In this document: positions 46,181 through 58,126 of the stretch, in pieces
Layout of the letters: every line of letters begins with the position of its first letter
How positions within the stretch are numbered: the stretch's first letter is position 1
Origin: Drosophila miranda
Lineage: Eukaryota; Arthropoda; Insecta; Diptera; Drosophilidae
Length of the DNA stretch: 64,000 nucleotides
NCBI RefSeq assembly: GCF_003369915.1
Contig: NW_022881603.1
Span: 11,887,249 to 11,951,248, forward strand
Direction: 5' to 3'
Made by a program: the position numbers and the translations under genes
The notes under the pieces: generated by a model
Databases searched by the model: none
What the model saw: only the letters and a program-made list of their open reading frames with translations
What the model was told of the DNA's origin: nothing

Positions 46181-47309
46181 TTTGTTATTCCTGTTCGATT
46201 TCTTCAGTTCTTTTTGTACAATGTATACGTATATGTATGCAAAATATACAATTTTTTTCTTCGAGCTGCTTAATGGGCTTTCTTTCCGTGCAGTTCACGC
46301 AACGGTTATTGCACTTTTTATTATGCACTTTGGCACATCAATCCATTGCCGTGCGGCCCTTCAGTTAATGCTGGATTACTCTGCCCAATCTATAATTGAT
46401 AAAGGAATTAATTATTGGCGAAATCTCAACCGCCGCACACCGATTATCCAGCTAGAGTGAAGTCGCGAGAGTGAGACGGCAGTGAAGCAGCGGGAGCAGC
46501 GAAAACGAATGATAAAGGCGGTGGATAGCAGAATGGAATACATTTTATTCTATTTTGTTTTGTGCTGCTTCGATGTCTGTCCCATGCATTTAAAATGAAA
46601 TGCAAAATTCGAACGTTTCTCTTCGATGACGGGGGATTGGGCAACTGATCGACGCCATAGAGCAACGGAATATGTACACCCGCACACCCAAATCAGCGGA
46701 GAAGCAGATAGATGGAATGTGCCAGGAATCTCTGCTCTTGATTGCATACATTACCTTTTACTATTTCATGTTATGTTATTTTTTCGTTCCGGCAGTGTTT
46801 CTATGGCCTATGACCAGTATATCAGACTTCAATTATAGAACAGTGGGATTTCAGAGGAACCTCTTTTATGTTTTATTTATAAAATTACAGTTCTTTGGGA
46901 CGGCGAATATCTGTTAATTCGAACTGTTTTCGAAAAAGTCGATAAATGATTTTTCGAACTACATTTTTATGATATCGATTCCTAGGCAAATGCAGCTCAG
47001 TGAACGCAGGAGTGCCGCCTAAATTTAAAATACCTACATCCATTAAAAAACACACTTTGCCTGAAAATGTATCTGCAGGCATTGGATATTTGAATTGGCA
47101 AATAGGAATAGCAAAATGTTTTACATACATTCACTGGTGTTTCGCTCTTTATTAATATATTTTAGTTATAAAAGTATATCAAATTACGTTCCCTAATCCA
47201 CTTGTAGCATCTTAACTATGTATATTAAAGTAGTTCCCATCAAAATCTATCCTGAACATGATTCAATAATCTCAATCGACGCCACATAATTTGATTTCAA
47301 CAAACCCAA
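46181..47309. other. Intergenic region, torso 5' flank and DGAT2-like 5' flank
   Basis: Divergent gene starts flank this 1.1 kb. No TATA box stands out. An 81-codon minus frame at 46885-47130 has no recognisable family and was not accepted. The region should contain the torso promoter on its left and the acyltransferase promoter on its right. Confidence 0.45.
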
Positions 47310-48667
47310 GTGCCCAATAAATGGGCTCCTCTCAAAGTTCCGCCGGTCCGGCGTTTGCAGACCATGATCACGGCACTCTTCACCATGTCGTTCTTCGTGC
47401 TCTTGTTTTCTACTTACTTGTTTGTTGTCGGTTCACTGGTGAGATAATCCTTCATATACATAGCTCTCTTTGGGTCAGTATTGTATATATGTAGATCTAT
47501 CCTCTAGATCTATGCTGGACTCATTCTGCGCAGCTTGATACTGATCTACTTGGTCTATATGTATTTGGACCACAAGAGAACCCACTCCATCATTGACAGC
47601 AATGGGCAAGTCCATAATCCTAACGGATAAACAGTACATATTCCTAATACTAATACTCCATAGATGGATGCTAAACCGAACCAATACCCTGTATCGGAGC
47701 TATCGCAACTACTTTCCCGTGGAACTAGTGAAGACAGCAGAGCCAGCTGCCTCACGGCATACTGGGGTAAGAGCGCTTGACAGGGACAATCTTATCTATA
47801 AATATTTTAAAATCGATTCGCTACTGATTTCCCGCAATAGAACTGGAATCGGGATCAACATGGGAGTGGAAATCTCCAAGTGGCTGGAACTGTTCCCCCA
47901 GATTTGGCCCAAGGTTGGCACTTTAGATCAGCACTTCCTTGTGCCATTTATGCGGGAGGTGCTGCGCGCCTGGGGGCTCGTGTCGGTGTCGAAAGAGGCC
48001 CTGATCCATATGTTAACTAAGTCGAATGACCCAAAGCATGCGGACAATCGCGATGGCTTCACATCCAATGCGTTGGCCATACTTGTGGGTGGCGCTCTAG
48101 AGGCCATGGACTCGCATCCTGGCCAATATATACTGACCCTGAAGAGCCGCAAGGGAATCGTCAAAATGGCCATAAGAACAGGGTAAGTGTATAAAGGAAG
48201 TAGCACATTGTTTAAATACGACAGTAACCTTGTTCCTGATGCAGTTCATCGATTGTGACCTCATTTTCCTTTGGGGAGGTGGACATATTCGATCAGTTGG
48301 CTAATCCGACGGACTCCCTACTCCGTCGCGTACAGTCTGTGGTGAAGAAACTGACGGGCGTTGCCCCGCTGATTCCAGTCGGTCGCGGTTTCTTCAATTA
48401 TACCTTCGGCTTCCTTCCCCAGCGCCGTCACATCGTTCAAGTCGGTGAGTATCTGTAAAATGTATACAAGAATAAGATTTTTAAGGCCTAAACCATGATC
48501 TGAATCCTCCAGTCGGCGCCCCCATCGATGTGGTAAAGAGTGATCAACCGGATGCCGCCTATGTGGACAAGGTGCATGGCCAGGTCATGGAGGCTCTGGA
48601 AAAGATATTCGATCAGTACATTAAACTGGAAACATCAATAGATTTTTATACCCGATACTCAAAATGA
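47310..48667 (+). pseudogene. DGAT2-family acyltransferase, first paralogue, damaged
   Basis: DGAT2 enzymes add a fatty acyl chain to diacylglycerol or related alcohols at the endoplasmic reticulum. Exons: 47310-47438, 47508-47605, 47664-47766, 47841-48182, 48245-48444 and 48513-48667. Exons 1 and 2 match the second paralogue exactly in length (129 and 98 bp). Lesions: the start codon position reads GTG at 47310; the intron-2 donor is GC; exon 3 is 29 bp shorter than its paralogue, losing the PHG acyltransferase motif and the frame; and a DINE-1 inserted at 48647 replaces the C-terminus, the last codons and the stop being read from DINE-1. Exon 4 still shows family features (INMGVEISKWLELFPQIWPK, LAILVGGALEAMDS). 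It lies next to torso, as the D. melanogaster CG1941/CG1942/CG1946 group does from memory. Confidence 0.85.
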
Positions 48668-49749
48668 GTATTGGGGTATATTAGATTTGTGGTAAAAGTG
48701 GATGTGGGTAACGTCCAGAAGGAATCGTTTCCGACCCCATAAAGTATATATATTCTTGATCAGCATCAATAGCCGAGTCGATTGAGCCCTGTCTGTGTGT
48801 CCGTCCGTCCGTCTGTCCGTCTGTCCGTCCCCTTCAGCGCCTAGTGCTCAAAGACTATAAGAGCTAGAGCAACGATGTTTTGGATCCAGACTTCTGTGAT
48901 ATGTCACTGCTACAAAAATATTTCAAAACTTCGCCCCGCCCACTTACGCCCCCACAAAGGACGAAAATCTGTGGCATCCACAATTTTAAAGATATGAGAA
49001 AACCAAAAACGTAGAATTGTAGAGAATGACCATATCTTTAAGACTGCGGAATCTGAATTGTATTATTATTATAGCCAGCATCAAGAAAACAATTTCAAGT
49101 TTTCTCGCCCTGTCTCTCTCTAACACACACGTAGCATAGGCGGCTTTGCTTAGAGTAAAACATTAGCGCCTAGATCTCAGAGACTACAAAAGCTAGAGCA
49201 ACCAAATTTGGTATCCACACTCCTAATATATCGGACCGAGACGAGTTTGTTTCAAAATTTCGCCACACCCCCCTTCCGCCCCCGCAAAGGACGAAAATCT
49301 GGGGATATTCAAAAATCTCAGAGACTTTTAAGGCTAGAGTAACAAAATTTGGTATCCGCACTCCTGTTAGATCTTACTATAAAACGTGTATCTCAAAATT
49401 TCGCCCCACCCCCTTCCGCCCACACAAAGGACGAAAATCTGTTGCATCCACAATATTGCACATTCGAGAAAACTAAAAACGCAGAATCATAGATAATGAC
49501 CATATCTATCAGATTGCTGTATCTGGATCAGATCAGATCATTTTTATAGCCAATAGGAACAAATCAATTTGCAGTGGCTACGCAGCGCCCGACGTCACGC
49601 TCAGACTGATTTTCTGTCTCTCTCTCACGCACTCTTTGTCGTGTCGTTTAATATTAGCGGCGTCTGCCGGAGGAGAGCCATACTGACTTAGTATCGGGTA
49701 TAACCGTAGAGTTGCGGTCTCCGCAGCAACTCACAACGTTCCCCCTCGT
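48647..49749 (+). mobile_element. DINE-1, first of a head-to-tail pair, in the last exon of the DGAT2-like gene
   Basis: Starts TATACCCGATACTCAAAATG and ends AACGTTCCCCCTCGTT. Central GTCC/GTCT tract at 48789-48830. It directly abuts the next copy, sharing a T at the junction. Confidence 0.92.
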
Positions 49750-50864
49750 TATACCCGATACTCAAAATGAGTATTGGGGTATATTAGATTTGTGGTAAAA
49801 GTGGATGTGTGTAACGTCCAAAAGGAATCGTTTCCGACCCCATAAAGTATATATATTCTTGATCAGCATCAACAGCCGAGTCGATTGAGCCATGTCTGTC
49901 TGTCCGTCTGTCCGTCCGTCCGTCTGTCCGTCTGTCCGTCCCTTCAGCGCCTAGTGCTCAAAGACTATAAGAGCGAGAGCAACGATGTTTTGGATCCAGA
50001 CCTCTGTGATATGTCACTGCTACAAAAATATTTCAAAACTTCGCCCCGCCCACTTCCGCCCCCACAAAGGACGAAAATCTGTGGCATCCACAATTTCGAC
50101 GATACGAGAAAACTAAAAACGCAGAATCGTAGAAGATGACTATATCTTTTAGAGTGCAAAATCTCAACCAGATCGTATTATTATTATAGCCAGAATCAAG
50201 AAAACAATTTAATTTTTTCTCGCCCTGTCTCTCTCTAACACACACGTAGCATAGCCGGCTTTGCTTAGAGTAAAACATTAGCGCCTAGATCTCAGAGACT
50301 ATAAAAGCTAGAGCAACCAAATTTGGTATCCACACTCCTAATATATCGGACCGAGACGAGTTTGTTTCAAAATTTCGCCACACCCCCTTCCGCCCCCGCA
50401 AAGGATGAAAATCTGGGGATATTCACAAATCTCAGAGACTATTAAGGGTAGAGTAACCAAATTTGGTATCCGCACTCCTGTTAGATCTCACTATAAAACG
50501 TATATCTCAAAATTTCGCCCCACCCCCTTCCGCCTCCACAAAAGACGAAAATCTGTTGCATCCACAATATTGAGGATACGAGAAAACTAAAAACGCAGAA
50601 TCATAGATAATGATCATATATATCAGATTGCTGAATCTGGATCAGATCAGATCATTTTTATAGCCAAAAGGAACAAATCAATTTGCACTGGCTACGCAGC
50701 GCCCGACGTCAGGCTCAGACTGATTTTCTGTCTCTCTCGCACGCACTCCTTGTCGTGTCGTTTAATATTAGCGGCGGCTGCCGGAGGAGAGCCATACTGA
50801 CTTAGTATCGGGTATAACTGTAGAGTTGCGGTCTCCGCAGCAACTCACAACGTTCCCCCTCGTT
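49750..50864 (+). mobile_element. DINE-1, second of the head-to-tail pair
   Basis: Same orientation and termini as its neighbour, starting at the shared T. The two copies differ at scattered positions, so they are not an exact assembly duplication. Head-to-tail tandems are a known product of Helentron rolling-circle movement. Confidence 0.92.
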
Positions 50865-52001
50865 TTCTTTGAAATAATGTGATCTTCAATCTACTTTAAA
50901 AGCATTTATTACGAGTATAAATACATACCTACCTACATATGTATATATATTTACTTATTCTTGAACTAACTATACCTATCGAAAGTCAACAATTATTATG
51001 TTAGCTATATCTCGGCTGGATTTTGACATGGCTCTGGCATACCTACATGTGTTTTGTAGCCTATAGCGCAAATTCTGTATAGTATACTAGTATAGTATAC
51101 AGTATATAAATGACTCGCATATCGTGCACTACATTCAGCATTTGGCAGTTGTGCGCCAGCGTTTTCGGTTCTGTTTGTTCGTCGAATGCGAGAAAATTCT
51201 TGGCACGAGGTCAATAAATGAGCGAATCGTTGGCATAATTAACGTAGAACATGAATGACCGTGATTGAATTATACAAACTTTTCCACGTGCCAAACTCTC
51301 AGTCAATTTTCTTTTATGTGGCGCCCCCGTGAAATTGCAAACTGGAAAACAGGTTGTAATTACAGCACCACTTTTATATAAAGCGTGAGTACATATGTTA
51401 CATGTGTATATCCAAAACTCGTAACATACATTTGACAGAATGCATGAAACTGAAGACGTGGAGTGGGATGAATACTAATCTAAAGGTCGAGAGGGGGAGA
51501 ATGATAAAGACGAAAACGGACATGCCCATATCGAACCCATATCGAAATCGCAATCGCCCCGTACTCTTATCGGGGGGCCACTTTGAACCCCAAACATATA
51601 ATTTGCCAGACGATGATTAAAATGCAGCCACTTCGAAACGACGCCTTTCACGTTAATAGATCGTATGCATTGATTGGTATACCAAATGGTAGGGAAGGGG
51701 TTCTTTAAAGGGTTGGATACACCAATGATGGCAAAAATCTTAGCTTAGTTAATGGGATTTAGAAAGAAGGACAGACCGAGACGAGTACCCGAGTAAGTGC
51801 TAACAAGTTTTTAATCTATTATTAACTTGTTAACAGCTGGGGGCGCCGAATTCGACCGCCCCCTGATAAGGATAAGTTCGAGTGTGTACATATTGTCCAA
51901 TTGAAATCGTTTGTCGCCACTGAACTCTCATTCAGTCGCTGGAGTGCCGTTGAAAAGGCTTATTGTGTTGATTGTGGTCGGTCCGATCCGTAGCGAAAAA
52001 T
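50865..52001 (+). promoter_or_regulatory. Flank and promoter region of the second DGAT2-like gene
   Basis: No coding sequence. An initiator-like TCATTCAGTC lies at 51927-51936, about 70 bp before the ATG at 52002, which suits a short 5' untranslated region. A separate TATA-like word (GTATATAAA) at 51102-51110 could serve another transcript. Neither is proven. Confidence 0.35.
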
Positions 52002-53070
52002 ATGAAAATTGAATGGGCTCCTCTCAAAGTCCCGCCGCGCAGGCGTCTGCAGACCCTAGTCACGCTTCTGATCACGTTTACGTGCTTCATTCTGTCAATA
52101 ACTGCCATTCCGATTATTGTGGCTTCGCTGGTAAGGCAAAAGATGTTTTTTTTCTTTGTCATAGCTATCATTGTCACTCCATTCAGATCTATGGTGGTCT
52201 GATTCTGCGCAGCTTGATACTCGTCTACTTGGTCTACATACTCTATGATCACAAGCGAAACAACTCCGTAATAGATGGAAATGGGTAAGTGTCGTCCACA
52301 ACAGCCGTTTAAGATACAATAATCCCATTGAAAATCTCCCTTAGCTGGCTGTTGAACCGCTCTAATCGCCTGTATCGGCACTATCGCAACTACTTTCCCG
52401 TGGAACTGGTGAAAACAGCCGAGCTGCCACCAAACAAAAACTATATCTTGGCTAGCTTTCCGCACGGCATACTCGGGTAAGAATGTCGACAGATTGCCGC
52501 CCAAGAGGCCATGGACTCACATCCAGGGCAATACATTGTGACCCTAAAGAACCGCAAGGGATTCGTCAAAATGGCTATACGAACGGGGTGAGTAAATGTA
52601 GGAAGTGCATGCTTAAATATGGAACTATGTTACCTCCATTTTAATGCAGATCACCGATCGTTCCGACGTTTTCCTTTGGGGAGGTGGACATATTCGATCA
52701 GGTGCCCAATCCCCCGAATTCCCTGGTCCGTCGAGTGCAGACTGCGGTGAAACAGCTTACGGGCATATCACCTCTGATTCCAGTGGGTCGTGGAATCTTC
52801 AACTATTCCTTTGGCTTCCTGCCAAATAGATGTCGCATTGTACAAGTTGGTGAGTATCATGTGGGAGTATATTGTAGGGGAATGCTTGAACTAATGTATT
52901 GAATTTACGCAGTGGGCGCCCCCATCAATGTGGTGAAAAGTGATCAGCCTGATGCCGCCTATGTGGACAAGGTGCATGGCCAGGTCATGGAGGCTCTGGA
53001 AAAGATGTTCGAAAAGTACAAGAAGAAATATATTCTGAACTCAAAGAACACCAGGCTGGTCATCAATTAA
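52002..53070 (+). pseudogene. DGAT2-family acyltransferase, second paralogue, with exon 4 mostly deleted
   Basis: Starts ATG 52002 (MKIEWAPLKVPP). Exons 52002-52130, 52187-52284, 52345-52476, a remnant about 52503-52587, 52650-52849 and 52913-53070 (TAA). An N-terminal hydrophobic hairpin (ITFTCFILSITAIPIIVASL) is present, and exon 3 keeps the PHG motif (ILASFPHGILG). Then only about 24 nt of intron separate the exon-3 donor from the middle of exon 4 (EAMDSHPGQYIVTLKNRKGF), so roughly 250-330 bp including the acyltransferase core were deleted. A run GGGG at the remnant's donor gives a further one-base shift. The C-terminus (YKKKYILNSKNTRLVIN) is intact. The two tandem paralogues are broken in different places, so neither can supply enzyme. 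Confidence 0.87.
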
Positions 53071-54289
53071 ACGGGAAAATGTTCTATAAGTATGTCGACG
53101 AAATGTGATCTTAGTTCCACTTGCATTTAATATAAACCTAAATTCGTTATTGTTCTTTAATTCGAAATGAAAGGTGGGCGCGAAGTAAATCGAAGAGCTG
53201 CCATTCCTGGGTGATAGGGAGAACTTAACTGGCGGTGAAGGATAGATTTTATGATGGCAGGTTGATTCGGTAGTTTAATGAGGGTTAATTTGGAAAAAAC
53301 ACCGGCAGTTTAAGTAAAACGGAGGGCAAAGCAAAAACACGTCTGGTCACTGCAAAAGGTCAAAATAAGCTACGAATAAGTTCCTCTAATCGCACAAAAA
53401 TATCACCGACAAATATATTATCAGCACATCGCAGCATATATCGATGTATTGTATCAATTCATCCCATCCCTAATTGGTGGTTGCATTATTTACGGTATAC
53501 TGTTCCATATATTTTGACATCGAAATTGAGTTGAAAGTATACTTATTTATCATTAATCTTTTACATTTGCATTCATATCTTGGTCACTCATTCACTTTCA
53601 AACAATTTCTCTTTGCCGCGCCCTACTCGTATTCAGTTGATAGTATCGATGGCCGAACTTGAATCGTTTACGGTTCTCTTTGAACCGGTAGGCAACAATT
53701 CCAATTCCATGCACAATGTTGCGGGCAACATTAATTTTTAAACAGTGTTTTAGTCAAAATACAATACATGCGAGTACTTAAAAGTAGTTAATCTTGTAGG
53801 AAATTTATTAATCTATAGGATAAAATTATGTGGGCAGGGCTGAAGGTTTTAGTTAGCCAGCATTACTCAACAGAATATCAAAATTGAGCAATTTCCCTTA
53901 CGTGTTATTTGTTTCACCTATTTCGCTAAAACCTTTTTTTTTAGACAAAACCCATTAAAAGCAAGTATTTAAAATAAACCAGTCAAGTAGAAAATTGATT
54001 CATTAATCGTATAAAATTATGTGAGCATGGCTGAGAGATTTATCTAGCTCGTAATATTTGTCGGAATATCAAAAACGAGGATTATGTAAAATAGAACTTG
54101 AATTCGCCACTAGATAGTTTTGAATAGAATGATTCAAAAAATCGATGGTTTGAAATCCGAAATCCTTATTTTGTACATCGGGGATGGTGGCAAGGCTGAG
54201 CGATCTTAAAATATCAAAAGCCCTATTTTTATTTCTCTTGCGAAAAAAAACAGACCTGCCTGCCAACATGTGAACATTGATCTACTTAT
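53071..54289. other. Intergenic, no gene recognised
   Basis: AT-rich DNA downstream of the second acyltransferase. A pair of short similar blocks (ATAAAATTATGTGGGCAGGGCTGA at 53820 and ATAAAATTATGTGAGCATGGCTGA at 54010) suggests a duplicated transposon fragment. No coding frame is accepted. Confidence 0.4.
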
Positions 54290-54490
54290 GCGATCGTGCT
54301 ACTTTCAAAAGCCCTAACTTCAAATCATTCTTGGCTCAAGCAGTCTTGCACCGCTAAATTTAAGCAGTGGGCATAGGTGTAGGTGTCGTTGAAGAATGTG
54401 ACATGCCTTAACCATTGTCGAACTCGCATTGTCAGTTACAATAACACCCAGAACCTTTCGCAATGAGTTGGCTATGTTTTCGAATGAATA
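54290..54490 (-). pseudogene. hAT-type transposase remnant
   Basis: On the minus strand, one frame reads VIVTDNASSTMVKAC and a neighbouring frame reads YAHCLNLAVQDCLSQE. Both are hallmark phrases of hAT-superfamily transposases and lie in the right order, separated by a frameshift. Termini were not found. An old, decayed fragment. Confidence 0.6.
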
Positions 54491-54591
54491 AAGGGATCTT
54501 CAAGTTTTTCGGTTGACACCACTGCACTTTTCAAAACCAAAGTAGAGATGGGGAAGCGACCGATAAGAACTCAATAGTATGAATAGTAGCA

Positions 54592-54655
54592 AAACCATCG
54601 ATAGTAGCAACTAGCACCAAAACATCGATACTATCGATAGTGCCATCGATAGTTT
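54592..54655. promoter_or_regulatory. Cluster of CGATA/ATCGATA motifs
   Basis: ATCGATA occurs at about 54596, 54627, 54635 and 54645 within 60 bp. Clustered CGATA words are the binding sites of BEAF-32 and DREF and mark insulators and housekeeping promoters in Drosophila. Which gene it would serve is unclear. Confidence 0.5.
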
Positions 54656-55199
54656 GACACCTATAATTTGTTGCTGGCAAATTGAATGTGCTTATAAAAA
54701 AAATAGTAATATTTAACAGAATTGTGTGTGTGTCGGACAATCGGCGAATAGCACTTGTGCCCCCTAGCGCAGTTGACAAAATAGCTGTCACCCAATTCCC
54801 AATATCAAGTTACCCATCACATCATCTTGGATATGTACATATGTACATAGCCTACGAAGGGCAGAGCAGAAGAAAATTCGTGGCCAACAAGAGTGGTGTC
54901 AATCGCTGTAATTTTGTGAAAATTCGGAGACCGTCTCGGTGATATCGTAATAACAAAAGGCAATAAATAGAAAGAAAAATCTGATTGAAAACCAGAGCCA
55001 GCGCTACTGCTGCTGCGAGCGAGCGAGTGAGTGTGTGAGCGAGTGAGAAAGATATGTATTGCATTTGCATTTCGTTGTGTGTGTCCGTTGTCGTCTCTTT
55101 CGACTCTGTTCGGTAAAAGCCGGCCTTTCCACCGAAACCACTTTGTGCGTGAAAATCGGAAAGGAAAAGAAAGGAGAAAAATTAAATAATAATACATAA

Positions 55200-55325
55200 C
55201 ATCGATGGAAAGAGTCTGCGCTGATAAAGCACTGTGCCTGACTCCCCGAAACCCCAAAAGAGAGCAGAAGCAGCAAACGCCTAAACACTTCTTTGCCTCG
55301 GTCCGATCGGAAATTTAATTTTATT
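55200..55325 (+). other. Leader-exon-like segment ending in a consensus donor
   Basis: Non-repetitive DNA ending in ATTTTATTG followed by GTAAGTAT at 55326, a strong splice donor. The ATG at 55204 opens only a short frame (37 codons). It could be an untranslated first exon of a plus-strand gene whose coding exons are not identified in the window. Confidence 0.3.
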
Positions 55326-55538
55326 GGTAAGTATAAGAAGAGAGCGCCTCACCGCTCAGCGCCGCGCCGCTCTGCTCCGCGCAGTCGGACGGATGGGATG
55401 GCGAGTCGGAGCAGCCAGCGCCAGCAAATCAATACTTTAAGGGGCTGCCATTCCGTTTCATTAGTTTTTCTTTCCCATTCGTTGGCAGTACTAGCCCCCG
55501 CCTTGTCCGCCAGCAACACCGCCCCCGCTTCCGCCCAG

Positions 55539-55545
55539 CTATAAA
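55539..55545 (+). promoter_or_regulatory. TATA box candidate (ATAAAAG)
   Basis: GCTATAAAAGCGCTGCTGAG, a good TATA context, is followed about 30 bp later by a GTGAGTGT-rich stretch and a leader-like segment that ends at a donor near 55916. Confidence 0.4.
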
Positions 55546-55569
55546 AGCGCTGCTGAGTGTTTGTGAGTG

Positions 55570-55916
55570 TATGTGTGTGTGTGCTCTGTAACAACGAGTA
55601 CAATTTTCTGCACATACGAAAAAAAGAAAGACCGAATAAAGAAAGAAATTCACATTAATTTATGTACAAGTGTCTCCCTCCGTGTCCATCTCTGTGTACG
55701 TGTACGTGTGCGTGAGTGTGAGCGGTGCGAGTGTTTTGCGTTAATTTTTAAAAAACAGTTGTTTGGCAGAAAGGGAATTTTCGGTGCTTGTATTTTTAGA
55801 CCACAAGCTCCCGTACTTAAATTATTTATAACCCACTCGAACGTTTCCACGCAATGATTTACGCGATAAACGCTTACGAAGCATAAGTGTTCCCAAAACG
55901 AAACCCATTGGGGAAA
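55570..55916 (+). other. Second leader-exon-like segment ending in a donor
   Basis: Starts about 30 bp after the TATA-like box and ends GGGGAAAT followed by GTAAGTTTAC at 55917. No long frame. Together with the donor at 55326 it suggests alternative first exons of one gene whose remaining exons lie downstream or have been lost. Confidence 0.3.
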
Positions 55917-56018
55917 TGTAAGTTTACATATGCACATATCTACTATATCTACAGACGTTTCTATATACTTGCTTACGTATGTACGTCAGATATATATATA
56001 CATGTATGTACCAATTTA

Positions 56019-57612
56019 CAGCTGCGCCGAAAAAAATAGCACCAGGGGACTAATGTTTCTATATTGACGGATTTAGCTTAAACAATGGTTCTAATGAACG
56101 TTGTTAAGACTAATATGTAAACTTTAAGGTATAATTTATCGTATCCCAGAGCACTGGTATAATTTGCAAACTCCAAATGAAAATATTTGAAAAGAGAAGA
56201 ATTTTATCAGAAATTTTGGCACCAACAAAAATAGCACCAATTTAAAAAGAAATCAAAAAACTATAAAATACAAGGAAACTTTCAAAATTTTTTTGTAAAA
56301 TATGGTTCTTTAGTTGTATTTAAAGGTTGGCGTTTTGTTGTAAAGCCTTTGGCAGCAACAACAGCAGCTCAACATATTGGCATTAAAGCTCACCTAATTT
56401 TCGCATCTTTTCCTTGGGATATTGATCCACGAATCATGCAGGATACCCCAAAGATCTTTATTGCTCTTTGGTTCCGCACTAGCAACATATTTTTTAATCT
56501 GACCCAAAATATTAGCAATGGGGCTCAAGTCTGGAGACTGAACAGGCCAATCCATTGCACTAAGAGAATTGTGCTCGAACCACTTTCGAGCTCTCTTTCT
56601 AGATCGTTTTGCGTCATTTTCCTGCTGGAAAATATTGACATAGACAAGTTGATCCATAATGGGGTTGTGCCATGTATTGGGTCACCTGCCTAGTACGAAA
56701 ATCATGCCCATACGATTTTTCTTGCTTTTCTATGTCAAATTAATTTACATGTGAGTCAGGGGGTTGTATTCTGCATTCGGTAGTCGTTTCACACAAGAAC
56801 AAGACCCTTTTACACCAAAAAATAAATTTTGCCTTTAGTCGGACCACAGGATGTTTCTCCATTTTCTTTGGCCCAAATTTAGAGCTCTTTTGCATACCAA
56901 AATTTTTTTGCCCTATGCCTTCCCGTGAGAAGTGGAATTTTCCTCGGACTACGAGTACCAATTTTACATTCTTGTAAACAAGATCTAACTTTCCTGGTAC
57001 TTGCCGATTTTGTAAGATCCTTGCTTTAGCTCTGTGGCCGACTTAAATGGGTCCACCTTGCTCTCACGAACCAGTAGTTTTACCAGAAATGGGAATATCG
57101 CGGCCTTTCTTCCACGTGTTTCTTGTTGGAAACATATTTCAAAGCATTGCTAATCATTTCTTTTGAACAACCGACAATTTGCCCCACCTTAGCACAGGTC
57201 CTGCCTTCTGAAATGAAAGTTATGATCCTTTGGCTTTTTTCTTCACTTTAGTGCTTTCCAAGACCCATAACTACTTAAATTTTGTAACTTTCTTGTCACA
57301 ATCACCTAAAGCCACCGATTTTTAATTCAGTCAAGAACTTAAAATATCAAGAAGCTCAGAAAAGTATAAGCTTTTACATAAAACAGTTACTGGTGCTATT
57401 TTTGTTGGTGCTCCATTTCGCTCCTCTTTCGCAAAATTGCCTAATGTGATAAGAACCGTTAGAATTGAGAGAGTAAGTACACTTCTCTCAGAGAAGAGAC
57501 ACATAAAGCTACATGATATTATAGTAAAGTCCAGTAAATGTTGGACAGTAGTCTTGTTTTGAAGGAATAAAGACGGTCGTCCCTACTGGTGCTATTTTTT
57601 TCGGCGCCACTG
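56019..57612 (-). mobile_element. Tc1/mariner-type DNA transposon, decayed
   Basis: 1594 bp between inverted termini that share GCGCCGAAAAAAATAGCACC, with TA dinucleotides outside both ends, the Tc1 target duplication. On the minus strand the transposase is recognisable from about 57280 down. There is an N-terminal helix-turn-helix-like stretch (KVGQIVGCSKEMISNALKYV), broken by stops. Near 56400-56620 follows the C-terminal DDE part with WPVQSPDLSPIANIL. There the family's usual PIEN reads PIAN, so the third catalytic acidic residue is missing. Inactive. Confidence 0.88.
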
Positions 57613-58126
57613 TATATAGGGTGGGCGTGTGACGACCCGACCCGACCCGACCCCGTCCTGCTTATCCCACAACCATTGTTCCGGCTATTGAAAAAAACCC
57701 GAATTGATGGGATAAATAATTGATTGACCCTTAAATTCTCCGTATTCAGATACGGGGGCGTGGCCAGGAAAAAAAACACAGCTGTTGCGATTGTAAATCC
57801 ATTTACTTATCCAAAAAAAAAACAAGTACCATTTCCAAAAAGAAGAGACGAAAAGTCTGCAAAGAACAAGGAAAACCAGTTTTGAGCCAAGTTTATCAAA
57901 GTTAACATATGAATACAAGTGTAAACCATCGAAAAAAGTTATTAATATTAAGATTAAACAATAGTTTAATGTAAATAAGGAAAGTAATTGAGTGCCATCT
58001 TTGAAACAATTTTGTGTAAGTTCCTTAGATTTTAATTCATCTTTAAGCGAGGTAACAAGCAAGGTAACAAGATAATATCTAAGATTAAAGATCCACCATT
58101 GAGGATAAGTTCATTGAAAGCAGGAA
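57613..58126. other. Upstream region of mei-W68
   Basis: Starts with a short (GACCC)n array at 57629-57652 and is otherwise AT-rich. No gene was found in it. It must hold the mei-W68 promoter, which I cannot place. Confidence 0.4.

Noticed and set aside
46885..47130. 81-codon minus-strand frame upstream of the acyltransferase genes
   Set aside because: No family resemblance, no splice or promoter context; about the length expected by chance in AT-rich DNA.
51402..51620. 72-codon plus-strand frame before the second acyltransferase
   Set aside because: Basic low-complexity sequence, no homology signs and no splice or initiation support.
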